Shown piece by piece: positions 7,167-15,002 of a DNA stretch of 18,783 nt. The first letter of the stretch is position 1, and the number at the start of each line of letters is the position of its first letter. Below the pieces are notes generated by a model. That model was not told where the DNA came from. It was given only the letters and a program-made list of their open reading frames with translations, and did not search any database. Made by a program: the position numbers and the translations under genes. The DNA comes from an uncultured Eubacteriales bacterium (lineage in GTDB: Bacteria > Bacillota > Clostridia > Oscillospirales > Acutalibacteraceae). The DNA is taken from the NCBI GenBank assembly GCA_900322105.1, contig ONYV01000011.1:1-18783 (forward strand), given 5' to 3'.

Positions 7167-7988
7167 TTACTGAACATGATGTTTCAGATAGTCTACCCAT
7201 ACAGCGCAGCCCTCATCCGAGAAATGCAGTCCCATCGCCTGCGGGTCGCCGCAGTATTCGGGCACAAGGTTGCCGCTGCCGTCATCAAACGCAGACGCAA
7301 CATTCAGATAGATGCAGCCCTTATCATTTGCGATCTTTTCCGCTTTTTCGTTAAACTGCGCAATGGTCGTGTTGTTCAGATCGGTCAGCTGCATATTTTC
7401 AAGCATCGGTGTGACGGACTGTACATAGATCACCGTATCGGGGCATTTTTCTTTCAGTTTATCCAGCACAACTTCCATTGCTTCTGCTGCGCCGTCTACG
7501 CCGTAAAGTCCGATATCGTTCATGCCGAGCATAATGAACATCTTTTTCGGATTCAGCATGGCAGAGCCGTCAAAGATCGTGTACTTTTCGCCCTCATATT
7601 CGGGATGCACGTTTCCTTCTTCGTCAATTCCCATCTGGCAGTTATTATACCCCAGACTTCCGCCGCAAAGAAACTTTGCATCTCCCAAAGAGCCGTTATC
7701 GGCATAGTATGAGAGCTTGAGCGTTACGCTGTCACCGATAAATTCGGCGTCATCGAACCAGTGAGCATCCACGCCCTCGCCCTGTTCTGCTGAGGTATCG
7801 GACACATCTGCGGAAGTGTCTTCGCTGCTTTCTTCGGAAGACTCTTCTGACGGAATGCTGCTTTCTGCCTGAGATATGCTTTCGCTTGATACAGCAGATT
7901 CCGAAGGCTTTGCGCTGTTATTGGAACAGCCTGCAAAAAGTACACTTGTGATCAGTGCTGCTGCTAAAAGGATCGCTTTCATTTTCAT
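7167..7988 (-). CDS. SGNH/GDSL-family lipoprotein (copy 2)
   Basis: A 273-residue paralog of the neighbouring SGNH lipoprotein with a much shorter Ser/Glu stalk. The signal peptide has lipobox LFAGC (Cys21). The SGNH domain has FIGDSVTLKL (Ser87), CGGSLGYNN, GMND and GLHFSD (His255), again with Met where Asp normally stands three before the His. The middle of the domain (VTPMLENMQLTDLNN) is identical in both copies, so they arose by duplication. It is the first gene of the leftward operon. Reading stays open far upstream, but the promoter at 8065-8093 lies inside that extension. GGAG sits 9 bases before the ATG at 7988, and the lipoprotein signal starts there. A second ATG at 7982 is less well spaced. 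Confidence 0.85.
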   Translation of the reverse strand: MKMKAILLAAALITSVLFAGCSNNSAKPSESAVSSESISQAESSIPSEESSEESSEDTSADVSDTSAEQGEGVDAHWFDDAEFIGDSVTLKLSYYADNGSLGDAKFLCGGSLGYNNCQMGIDEEGNVHPEYEGEKYTIFDGSAMLNPKKMFIMLGMNDIGLYGVDGAAEAMEVVLDKLKEKCPDTVIYVQSVTPMLENMQLTDLNNTTIAQFNEKAEKIANDKGCIYLNVASAFDDGSGNLVPEYCGDPQAMGLHFSDEGCAVWVDYLKHHVQ

Positions 7989-8064
7989 ACAAACACACTC
8001 CAATATACTGTTACAATTCTTTCTTTTTTCCAATGCCTGTCTTAAAGACAAAGCATACTTTACT

Positions 8065-8093
8065 ATTTTAACCCTCTTAGGTGTTGATGTCAA
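8065..8093 (-). promoter_or_regulatory. Promoter of the polysaccharide-modification operon
   Basis: On the minus strand, a perfect TTGACA (8088-8093) and TAAAAT (8065-8070) are 17 bases apart. The transcript would begin near 8058, leaving a leader of about 70 nt before the ATG at 7988. It is the only strong promoter seen ahead of the six-gene block. Confidence 0.8.
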
Positions 8094-8146
8094 TAAATTC
8101 CGAAAAATATTTATTGGGAAAGCAAGAAAAAGTAACGCCAAAAGGT

Positions 8147-8182
8147 AAAGGCTTCCCTGCACAAAGCAAGCCTTTCGGCTTG
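8147..8182. repeat. Overlapping, mutually exclusive inverted repeats
   Basis: AAAGGCTT (8147-8154) pairs with AAGCCTTT (8168-8175). The overlapping CAAGCC (8167-8172) pairs instead with GGCTTG (8177-8182) across a TTTC loop. Only one of the two hairpins can form at a time. The segment lies between the protease terminator and the operon promoter, with no gene. It may belong to a dispersed intergenic repeat; this is a guess. Confidence 0.35.
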
Positions 8183-8246
8183 ACCGGAGTATATAACGAA
8201 AAGACCTGCAGCACTCCTGCGGCACTCTCTTTGTGCGGTATTGACT

Positions 8247-8293
8247 AAAATGATCCCACTCGTCTTGTCATTGAAACAGAGATGAGCGGGATC
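8247..8293 (-). terminator. Terminator of the C1 protease gene
   Basis: On the minus strand GATCCCGCTCATC (8281-8293) pairs with GACGAGTGGGATC (8252-8264), 12 of 13 positions including one G-U. It is followed by a short ATTTTAG and starts 14 bases after the stop codon. The T tract is short. Confidence 0.65.
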
Positions 8294-8306
8294 CGGTTTT
8301 CATAAC

Positions 8307-11300
8307 TTATCCGACAGTTACGGTGGGATAGACTTTGCGGACGATGCCGTTTTGGTCTATCGCCTTTATGCAGAACTCATATGAGCCGTTTTTCAGGGTA
8401 ATGCTTTTTGTTTTTGCAGCAGTATAGCCTGAGATCTTCTTCCAGCCTTCGGTACCTGCTGTTCTGTAATAATACGCATATTGTACAGTACCCGAGCCGC
8501 CCTCGGAAGATGCTTTGATGGTTGCTGTCTTCCCCGAGAGAGTGACCTTAGAGGTGTTTGTCAGCGGTTTTGTTACATGAATGGTAAAGTATTTCTTGAT
8601 AACCGTTCCGTCAGAATATTTTGCTTTTGCACAAATGTCATAAGAGCAGCCAACATTCGGACGGATCGCTACGGATGAATTCTTTGCATAGTTCTGCTTT
8701 GTGACCCACTTGGAAGAAGTTGACTTCTTATAGAAGAAAGCATACTGACAGTCGTTTCCTGCATTTGCGCTTACCTGAACAGACTGACCCAGACGGATGG
8801 TAGAAGCGTTGATCGCTGCAAAAGGAGCATTCACAGCTCCTGCGCCCGTCACGTAAACCGTAGGATCGTAACCGACCTGAGAACCGTTGTTGATGCTGTA
8901 AGTGCCTTTTACAAAAGTAAAGTCTTTTCCGCCGTTGTTCTGCCAGTTGCTTCCGCCGTCGTTGAAGCAGACTTTTGCATAGCTTTTTGTGCCGAGGTCG
9001 ATCACATACTGATGAGTATAACCTGAGCTGTCGTTTACGGCTGTCATCGCTTTGCCCGGAACGGCAGTCCAGCTTCCGCCCTCGATCATAAAGTGAATAT
9101 ACGGTTTTGCATAGCCCTTATAGTTTACGACTACCACGTTGGCGGATTTCTTTTCTACAGTAAGAGTCTTTGCGCTGCTGACAACCTTGCCGTCAGCGTC
9201 CTTGACATAGACAGTGATCTTATATGTGCCTGTGCTTTCGGGTTTGTATGAAATGGCAGAAACAGAAGAATAGCTGCTGAGAGTATCCGTTTTGCCGTCA
9301 AATTCAGAGGTGATCTTGTAGGAATAGGGGGCTTTTCCGCCAAAGGCAGAAGCGGTGATGCTGACATTTGAGCCAAGCACGAGCTTTTCCGTGCTGAGAG
9401 CTGCCGAAGCAGTCAGTGCCGCAGGAGTATCGGAGTATTTTTGGATCACGTGGTTTTTGAAGGTATAGGTACCGGTATTGAACTTGTAGTTTGAGCCGCT
9501 GTTGTTGTCCCAAGAGCCTTTGCCGTCGTTGAAGCAGACTTCCGCATAAGACTGAGTGCCGATGTTAATGGTATATTTATGGGTACAGCCGCTGACTTCG
9601 CCGGTAGCCTGCATGGGTTTTCCGGGAGGAGATGTCCATGTGCCTGTACCTGCGCGATAGTGGATATACGGAGCAGAGAATCCGCTGTAATAGATGGTAA
9701 CGATGTTGTCGGGAGTTTTGTCATTTACGACAAGTGCTTTTTCTGCCGAGGAGGTGTTTCCGGTGTTGTCCCTGACAGTGACTTTTACGGTGTAGCTGCC
9801 CGAAACAGGGGGTGTAAATGAAGCGTTTGCAGAAGAAGAATTGTCAAGAATAACGGTTTCCTTGCCGTCCTTTGTATAGGAATATTTGTATGTATAGGGC
9901 GCAGAGCCGCCTTTTGCAGAAGCGGTCACGTTTACAGCGCTGCCCACGGTAACGGAAGAAACACTCAGACCGATCTGAGCAGAAAGCTCTGCAGGAGTAT
10001 TGTCATAAGGCGTTATCTTGTGATCCTGAGCCGAATAGGTAAAAGTTCCCTTTGTAAATGTGTAGTTAGCGCCGTTTTGGCTGTCCCATGAGTTGTTTCC
10101 GTCGTTAAAGCACACAAAAGCCTTGGAGGCTGTGCCGAGGTCGATCACATACTTGTGAGTATATCCGTCAACCTCATTGGTAGCGGTCATTTTTGCGCCC
10201 GGCACTGCCGTCCATGTGCCGCCCTCTACCTGATAGTGAATATAGGGATTGGAATATCCTTTATAATAGATCGTTACGGTGTCAGCAGGAACGGGAGTAT
10301 TGCCCATATCGACAGAGAATGTCTTGGAAGCGCCTGCCGCAAGAGTAAACTTATCGGAAGCCATTTTGTATTCCTTGCCTGTAAACTGATCGACGATTTT
10401 GAATTCCTTGACAGTCAAGGGATAGGCCTTGTTTGTGCTTGCGTTGCTTGCTTCAACAGTCCAGTTGTATTTTGTCAATATGTCAGATGTAAAAGCAGGA
10501 TCGTAGTCCAGCCGCTGGATATAATTACCGTCCAGAGCGCCCGTGCCGCCTGCATAATTGCGGACATTACTGTTTGCAAAACCGCTTGCAACGCTGAAGA
10601 AATAAATCTGATTGCCGTTTTTGTCGGTTGCTTTCAGTCTAAGGTCTGCATTATACATATCAGCAGTGTTGACGACTGCCTTTGCATAGATCAGCGGAGC
10701 TTCACAAGATGCCTTGTCATAGATCATGCCGTTCAGACAGGTTATGGGATAATAGGCTCTTTTGCTGTTGTCAACACCTGATACCAAAGACTGCTGATTG
10801 ACTGCATCATAAGCTACCCAGATAAAGCCGCCGTTGGAATAAGGCTCGTCTTTGCCGTAGGAGTTTGCGATCTTGAATGCGCCCTTTTCGTGAGGGTCAA
10901 CAACGCCGTTGTCGTTAATGTCTATCCATATATTATCATTATAGCCGACCATCGTCATAGCGTGAGCGTCAAGATTTGATGTTCCGTTTTCGTCTGTTTT
11001 GTAATAGGGGATAGCCCACTGTCCGCTGACGCTGTTGTCAATGCCGCTTTCAGTGGTCGACTTGATCTTCACATGGTTTGTACTCTTGTTTATGTTGGTT
11101 GAATAGTTTGTTTCAAATGAGAATACCTCGCCGTCTGCAAGAGCCTTTTTGATGACCTGTAAGTCGCTGTCGTTTCCGTCAGTGATCACAAATTCATCAT
11201 CTGTCTTGTTTGCATAGTAGTCGTTCATGGTGTCATATTTCTTGCCGTAAACGATATAGTAGTTGCCGCCCAGACGAGCTTTATAAGCGTTCTCGTATGC

Positions 11301-11741
11301 ATTGGTCTGGCGGTAAAAGCTGTATTGGTTTATGGGATCGTTTTCATCGCCGCTGAAAGGAGCGTCCTCTAACGTTGCAGCGCCCTGAGTTTTCAGGAAA
11401 TTCATTACAGTGTCCATCTTTCTGGATCGTCCGGTATTCTTGAAAACAAAACCAACAGAGAAAGCGTTTTTGTCCGTAGTTTCGATACCCTTTGCTTTAT
11501 TGTAGGTATATGTCCACTGATAATATACCGAAGAGTGGGTCACGCAAGAGGGGAAGTCTCCCTGGTCTGTGATCTCCGGAAAGTATTTCCCGTTTGCGCC
11601 TGTGGAGTTATCCACCGCAGAAGGAAGAGCTGCAGCAGCTGCCGATGCGCCTGTTACTGACGGAAGCGCAGTCATGGATACAGCCGCTGCCGCTGCGAGG
11701 AAAGCTGACATCAGTTTTTTTATGGATGAGCCGATTTTCAT
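8307..11741 (-). CDS. Secreted papain-family (C1) protease with three starch-binding CBM25/26-type modules
   Basis: A 1144-residue secreted protein. Signal peptide at about residues 1-35, ending near AAAALPSA. The C1 peptidase domain is at about 45-320: Gln60 and Cys66 in DQGDFPSC, His260 in DAHAMTMVGY and Asn293 in IANSYG form a complete catalytic set. A beta-rich segment of unknown type follows (about 325-480). Then come three modules starting near 487, 678 and 868, each with YYKGY-PYIHY, a W before PGxxM, and CFNDG followed by W. These read as CBM25/26 starch-binding modules. Ig-like domains (about 582-670 and 775-862) separate them, and two Y_Y_Y-like domains end the protein. No dockerin, LPXTG motif or S-layer repeat is seen. 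I infer cleavage of proteins on or around starch. The ATG at 11741 has GAGGAGGT just upstream. Confidence 0.85.
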   Translation of the reverse strand: MKIGSSIKKLMSAFLAAAAAVSMTALPSVTGASAAAAALPSAVDNSTGANGKYFPEITDQGDFPSCVTHSSVYYQWTYTYNKAKGIETTDKNAFSVGFVFKNTGRSRKMDTVMNFLKTQGAATLEDAPFSGDENDPINQYSFYRQTNAYENAYKARLGGNYYIVYGKKYDTMNDYYANKTDDEFVITDGNDSDLQVIKKALADGEVFSFETNYSTNINKSTNHVKIKSTTESGIDNSVSGQWAIPYYKTDENGTSNLDAHAMTMVGYNDNIWIDINDNGVVDPHEKGAFKIANSYGKDEPYSNGGFIWVAYDAVNQQSLVSGVDNSKRAYYPITCLNGMIYDKASCEAPLIYAKAVVNTADMYNADLRLKATDKNGNQIYFFSVASGFANSNVRNYAGGTGALDGNYIQRLDYDPAFTSDILTKYNWTVEASNASTNKAYPLTVKEFKIVDQFTGKEYKMASDKFTLAAGASKTFSVDMGNTPVPADTVTIYYKGYSNPYIHYQVEGGTWTAVPGAKMTATNEVDGYTHKYVIDLGTASKAFVCFNDGNNSWDSQNGANYTFTKGTFTYSAQDHKITPYDNTPAELSAQIGLSVSSVTVGSAVNVTASAKGGSAPYTYKYSYTKDGKETVILDNSSSANASFTPPVSGSYTVKVTVRDNTGNTSSAEKALVVNDKTPDNIVTIYYSGFSAPYIHYRAGTGTWTSPPGKPMQATGEVSGCTHKYTINIGTQSYAEVCFNDGKGSWDNNSGSNYKFNTGTYTFKNHVIQKYSDTPAALTASAALSTEKLVLGSNVSITASAFGGKAPYSYKITSEFDGKTDTLSSYSSVSAISYKPESTGTYKITVYVKDADGKVVSSAKTLTVEKKSANVVVVNYKGYAKPYIHFMIEGGSWTAVPGKAMTAVNDSSGYTHQYVIDLGTKSYAKVCFNDGGSNWQNNGGKDFTFVKGTYSINNGSQVGYDPTVYVTGAGAVNAPFAAINASTIRLGQSVQVSANAGNDCQYAFFYKKSTSSKWVTKQNYAKNSSVAIRPNVGCSYDICAKAKYSDGTVIKKYFTIHVTKPLTNTSKVTLSGKTATIKASSEGGSGTVQYAYYYRTAGTEGWKKISGYTAAKTKSITLKNGSYEFCIKAIDQNGIVRKVYPTVTVG

Positions 11742-11779
11742 AAACGATACCTCCTCGTTTGTAATTGATTGACGATTAG

Positions 11780-11808
11780 ATTTTAACAAATCCGACAGCC
11801 GAATGCAA
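11780..11808 (-). promoter_or_regulatory. Promoter of the C1 protease gene
   Basis: On the minus strand, TTGCAT (11803-11808) and TAAAAT (11780-11785) are 17 bases apart, and TGT just before the -10 makes an extended -10 element. The leader is only about 30 nt and carries the strong GAGGAGGT ribosome site. The rest of the gap to 11963 shows no other clear element. Confidence 0.75.
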
Positions 11809-11963
11809 GCATTTTTATTACCCCTAAGGCATTTTCAGCGTTGTGAATAAACACGGCTTGTGTTTTATGGGGATTTTTGGTACATCCCTTGATCGGCTTT
11901 CCATTGATCTGTAACCGCCGGATACCCCCATCACGCAAAAACGCTCCATGCTAAAATTTTACT

Positions 11964-12928
11964 TTAGCAGATAAAGCAACAGTCGCCAAAACTGAAAAAG
12001 CGGTATTTTTCCTGCACGGCAGTTTTGTAAGCGTTCATGATATGATCGAAACCTGCAAAAGCCGACACCAGCATGATCAGTGTGCTTTCGGGAAGGTGGA
12101 AATTCGTGATGAGTCCGTCCAGCACTTTGAATGTAAACCCCGGATAGATAAAAATATCCGTCCACCCTTCGCTTCCTTTGATGCAGCCCTCTTTTGCGGC
12201 AACGGTTTCAAGTGTGCGGCAGCTGGTCGTGCCGACAGCGATCACTCTGCCGCCGTTTTGTTTCGTCTCGTTGATGAGTTTTGCGGTGACCTCGGGCAGT
12301 TCGTAATGCTCGGAGTGCATTTTGTGATCGGTCACATCGTCCACTTTCACAGGACGGAATGTGCCAAGTCCCACATGAAGGGTCACAAACCCGATCTTCA
12401 CGCCTTTTTCCTTCACTTTCTGCAAAAGCTCCTTTGTAAAATGCAGTTGTCCTTCAGCTTTTCGTGAATATACGGCGGCAGCGGCATCTGTCCCAGTTTG
12501 TCCAGATTTTCATAAAAGCTGCCCTCACATTCAAAATCCACGATACGGTTGCCTTCCTCCGTCACATCCGCTACCGTGCAGCGCATCAAACCGTCACCAA
12601 ACAGAAAGCTCGTCCCGATCTGAGCTTTTCTGCCCGGTTTTGTGAGCGTTTCCCAACGTTTTTCGCCAAGATTTTTCAGCAGCAGAAATTCCACATGAGC
12701 GCCTGTTCCCTCTTTGACGCCGTAGATCCTTGCAGGCAGCACACGGGAATCATTGAGTATCAAGCAGTCGCCTTCATTCAGATAGTCCAAAATATCGTAA
12801 AAATGGCGGTGTTCGATCTCGCCTGTGCTGCGGTTCAGCACCATCATACGAGAGCTGTCTCTCGGCTCGATGGGCGTCTGCGCGATCAGTTCTTCCGGTA
12901 ATTCATAGTAAAAATCGCTTGTTTTCAT
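11964..12928 (-). pseudogene. queA: queA, S-adenosylmethionine:tRNA ribosyltransferase-isomerase, broken by an internal deletion
   Basis: QueA transfers the ribosyl part of SAM to preQ1-modified tRNA, the penultimate step of queuosine synthesis. The N-terminal part begins at the ATG at 12928 (MKTSDFYYELPEELIAQTP) and runs normally to PLPPYIHEKLKD at 12449. Two bases later the sequence continues in another frame with LHFTKELLQKVKEKGVKI and the normal C-terminal half, to FFSFGD and a TAA at 11964. The stretch that normally joins these, including the highly conserved SAAAPTAG, is absent. Compared with the B. subtilis protein, about 21 codons are replaced by 2 nt, a loss near 61 nt that also shifts the frame. 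The 5' fragment ends early at 12413. The promoter and start site are intact, so the damage looks recent. An assembly error is the alternative. Confidence 0.85.
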
Positions 12929-12970
12929 GATCCTGTCCCTTTCTTCGTTATCTCTCAAAGTTCTTTAATC

Positions 12971-12998
12971 ATTATACACAAACATCCGAAAAATGCAA
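12971..12998 (-). promoter_or_regulatory. Promoter of queA
   Basis: On the minus strand, TTGCAT (12993-12998) and a perfect TATAAT (12971-12976) are 16 bases apart. The leader before the ATG at 12928 is about 37 nt. No preQ1 riboswitch is recognisable in such a short leader. Confidence 0.7.
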
Positions 12999-13058
12999 GT
13001 GAATCGGAATACTTGTGACCATCAGATTTTGAAAATTGATTTTCCTGTCATTGCCTAT

Positions 13059-13096
13059 AAAAAAACAGGTACGCTGTATGTTGTACAACGTACCTG
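13059..13096 (-). terminator. Terminator of pckA
   Basis: CAGGTACG (13089-13096 on the minus strand) pairs perfectly with CGTACCTG (13066-13073) and is followed by seven T residues. It lies 17 bases after the pckA stop codon. This is a textbook intrinsic terminator and isolates pckA from queA. Confidence 0.92.
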
Positions 13097-13112
13097 AAAA
13101 AAATCTGAACGA

Positions 13113-14726
13113 TTATGCCTTAGGACCTGCAGCGACCAGCGCCTTGCCTGCATCGTTTGTTTCGTACTTCCTGAAGTTCTTGACAAATCTCTGCGCCAGA
13201 TCCTTTGCTTTCTCTTCCCATACGGAAGGATCGGCATAGGTATCTCTCGGATCAAGGATGCCTGTGTCAACGCCCGGCAGCTCGGTGGGTACTTCAAAAT
13301 CGAAGTAAGGGATCTTCTTGGTAGGAGCGTTCTTGATATCGCCGTTCAGGATCGCATCAATGATACCTCTGGTGTCCTTGATGGTGATTCTCTTGCCTGT
13401 GCCGTTCCAGCCTGTGTTGACAAGATAAGCCTTTGCGCCGCTCTTTTCCATCTTCTTGACCAGCTCTTCCGCATACTTTGTCGGATGCAGTTCAAGGAAT
13501 GCCTGACCGAAGCAAGCGGAGAAAGTCGGGGTCGGCTCGGTGATGCCGCGCTCTGTGCCTGCCAATTTTGCTGTGAAGCCTGAGAGGAAGTAATACTGTG
13601 TCTGCTCAGGAGTCAGGATAGAAACCGGCGGCAGTACGCCGAATGCATCCGCAGACAGGAAGATCACATTTTCGGCAGCAGGACCTGAAGAAATGCCGTT
13701 GACGTTCTTCACGATCTTTTCGATATGCTCGATCGGGTAAGATACACGGGTGTTTTCTGTCACGCTCTTGTCTTCAAAGTCGATCTTGCCCTCAGCGTCT
13801 ACCGTGACGTTTTCCAGCAGCGCGTCACGTCTGATCGCATTGTAGATATCAGGCTCGCTCTCTTTGTCAAGACCGATGACCTTTGCATAGCAGCCGCCTT
13901 CAAAGTTGAATACGCCGTTGTCGTCCCATCCGTGCTCGTCGTCACCGATGAGCAGACGCTTCGGGTCGGTGGAGAGTGTTGTTTTGCCTGTACCTGACAG
14001 ACCGAAGAAGATAGCGGTGTTTTCACCGTTCATGTCTGTGTTTGCGGAGCAGTGCATGGAAGCGATGCCCTGCAGCGGCAGGAAGTAGTTCATCATAGAG
14101 AACATACCCTTTTTCATTTCGCCGCCGTACCATGTGTTCAGGATGACCTGCTCACGGCTGCTGACGTTGAAGAGAACGGCTGTTTCGGAGTTGAGTCCGA
14201 GTTCCTTGTAGTTTTCTACCTTTGCTTTGGAGGCAGTATATACGATGAAGTCGGGTGTGAAGGTTTCCTGCTCCTCAGCGGTAGGCTTAATGAACATATT
14301 GGTGACAAAATGTGCCTGCCAAGCCACTTCCATGATGAAACGGACAGCCATTCTGGTGTCTTTGTTTGCGCCGCAGAATGCGTCGACCACATACAGCTTC
14401 TTGCCTGAAAGCTCATCCAAAGCAAGCTTTTTGCAGGCATCCCACGCCTGCTGTGAAGCAGGATGGTTATCGTTCGGATATTCGGGCGTTGTCCACCAAA
14501 CGGTGTCCTTTGACTTTTCATCCATAACGATGAACTTATCTTTCGGTGAACGTCCTGTGTAAATACCTGTCATCACATTGACAGCGCCAAGCTCTGTGAC
14601 CTGACCCTTTTCATACCCTTCGAGAGAAGGATCTGTTTCATCCTTGAAAAGCTGCTCATATGAAGGATTGTAAACGATTTCCTTCACATCGGCAATGCCG
14701 TATTTGCTGACATCAATGTTTGCCAT
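13113..14726 (-). CDS. pckA: Phosphoenolpyruvate carboxykinase (ATP)
   Basis: This cytoplasmic enzyme interconverts oxaloacetate and PEP using ATP/ADP. In fermentative gut bacteria it often runs toward oxaloacetate, fixing CO2 and making ATP on the way to succinate; the direction here is inference. It has 537 residues, the usual size for the ATP-dependent family. Visible landmarks are TGRSPKDKF near the N terminus, the substrate and metal region NTWYGGEMKKGMFSMMNY, the P-loop GLSGTGKTT (Lys248), the second kinase motif IGDDEHGW, NFEGGCYAK, and ENTRVSYP. The P-loop and overall type clearly separate it from GTP-dependent forms. The ATG at 14726 has AAAGGGGAA a suitable distance upstream. It has its own promoter and terminator, so it is a single-gene unit. 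Confidence 0.97.
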   Translation of the reverse strand: MANIDVSKYGIADVKEIVYNPSYEQLFKDETDPSLEGYEKGQVTELGAVNVMTGIYTGRSPKDKFIVMDEKSKDTVWWTTPEYPNDNHPASQQAWDACKKLALDELSGKKLYVVDAFCGANKDTRMAVRFIMEVAWQAHFVTNMFIKPTAEEQETFTPDFIVYTASKAKVENYKELGLNSETAVLFNVSSREQVILNTWYGGEMKKGMFSMMNYFLPLQGIASMHCSANTDMNGENTAIFFGLSGTGKTTLSTDPKRLLIGDDEHGWDDNGVFNFEGGCYAKVIGLDKESEPDIYNAIRRDALLENVTVDAEGKIDFEDKSVTENTRVSYPIEHIEKIVKNVNGISSGPAAENVIFLSADAFGVLPPVSILTPEQTQYYFLSGFTAKLAGTERGITEPTPTFSACFGQAFLELHPTKYAEELVKKMEKSGAKAYLVNTGWNGTGKRITIKDTRGIIDAILNGDIKNAPTKKIPYFDFEVPTELPGVDTGILDPRDTYADPSVWEEKAKDLAQRFVKNFRKYETNDAGKALVAAGPKA

Positions 14727-14761
14727 TGCTCATTCCCCTTTTCTTAATAAAGTTCGGATAT

Positions 14762-14791
14762 ATTTTACTATACATGATCCTGTTTTGTCAA
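14762..14791 (-). promoter_or_regulatory. Promoter of pckA
   Basis: On the minus strand, a perfect TTGACA (14786-14791) and TAAAAT (14762-14767) are 18 bases apart. The leader is about 30 nt. I see no clear cre-type operator for catabolite control around it. Confidence 0.75.
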
Positions 14792-14937
14792 TACTAAAAC
14801 TCCGTTTGAAACACGAATTTCGTTTCACTGATATCGGATTTCGGAAAGAAACCGCATTATTTTCAGCAAAGCGATCCTCCCGAAACCGTCTGCGTGAAAA
14901 GTCCGTACAGACGCCTGATTCACGATAGCTCATCACT

Positions 14938-14963
14938 CAAAACAAACGATGCAGCAGGCTGCA
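14938..14963 (-). terminator. Possible terminator of the chagasin-like gene
   Basis: On the minus strand TGCAG and CTGCA form a 5-bp stem around CCTG (14950-14963), followed by TCGTTTGTTTTG. Repeated GCA and CTGCA motifs around it allow other pairings. The stem is short, so this is a weak call. The rest of the gap between this gene and pckA shows nothing clear beyond the pckA promoter. Confidence 0.4.
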
Positions 14964-15002
14964 AAATGCATGATGCGTCCTGCATTCCTGCAAAACGGCT
15001 GT

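Noticed and set aside
6864..7712. Long + strand open frame of 282 codons
   Set aside because: It is antisense to both SGNH genes and their Ser/Glu-rich stalk. Low-complexity codons on one strand open a frame on the other. No domain is visible.
7989..8225. N-terminal extension of the second SGNH protein by 79 residues
   Set aside because: The operon promoter lies inside it, and a lipoprotein signal peptide with a well-spaced ribosome site begins at 7988.
10155..10781. + strand open frame of 208 codons
   Set aside because: It lies opposite the beta-rich segment and the first starch-binding module of the protease. Its composition is Cys- and Ile-rich, typical of antisense translation.
14808..14829. 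Imperfect palindrome (GAAACACGAA then TTTCGTTTC) upstream of the pckA promoter
   Set aside because: The arms do not match without a 2-base gap, and the element is too far from the promoter core to claim as an operator.
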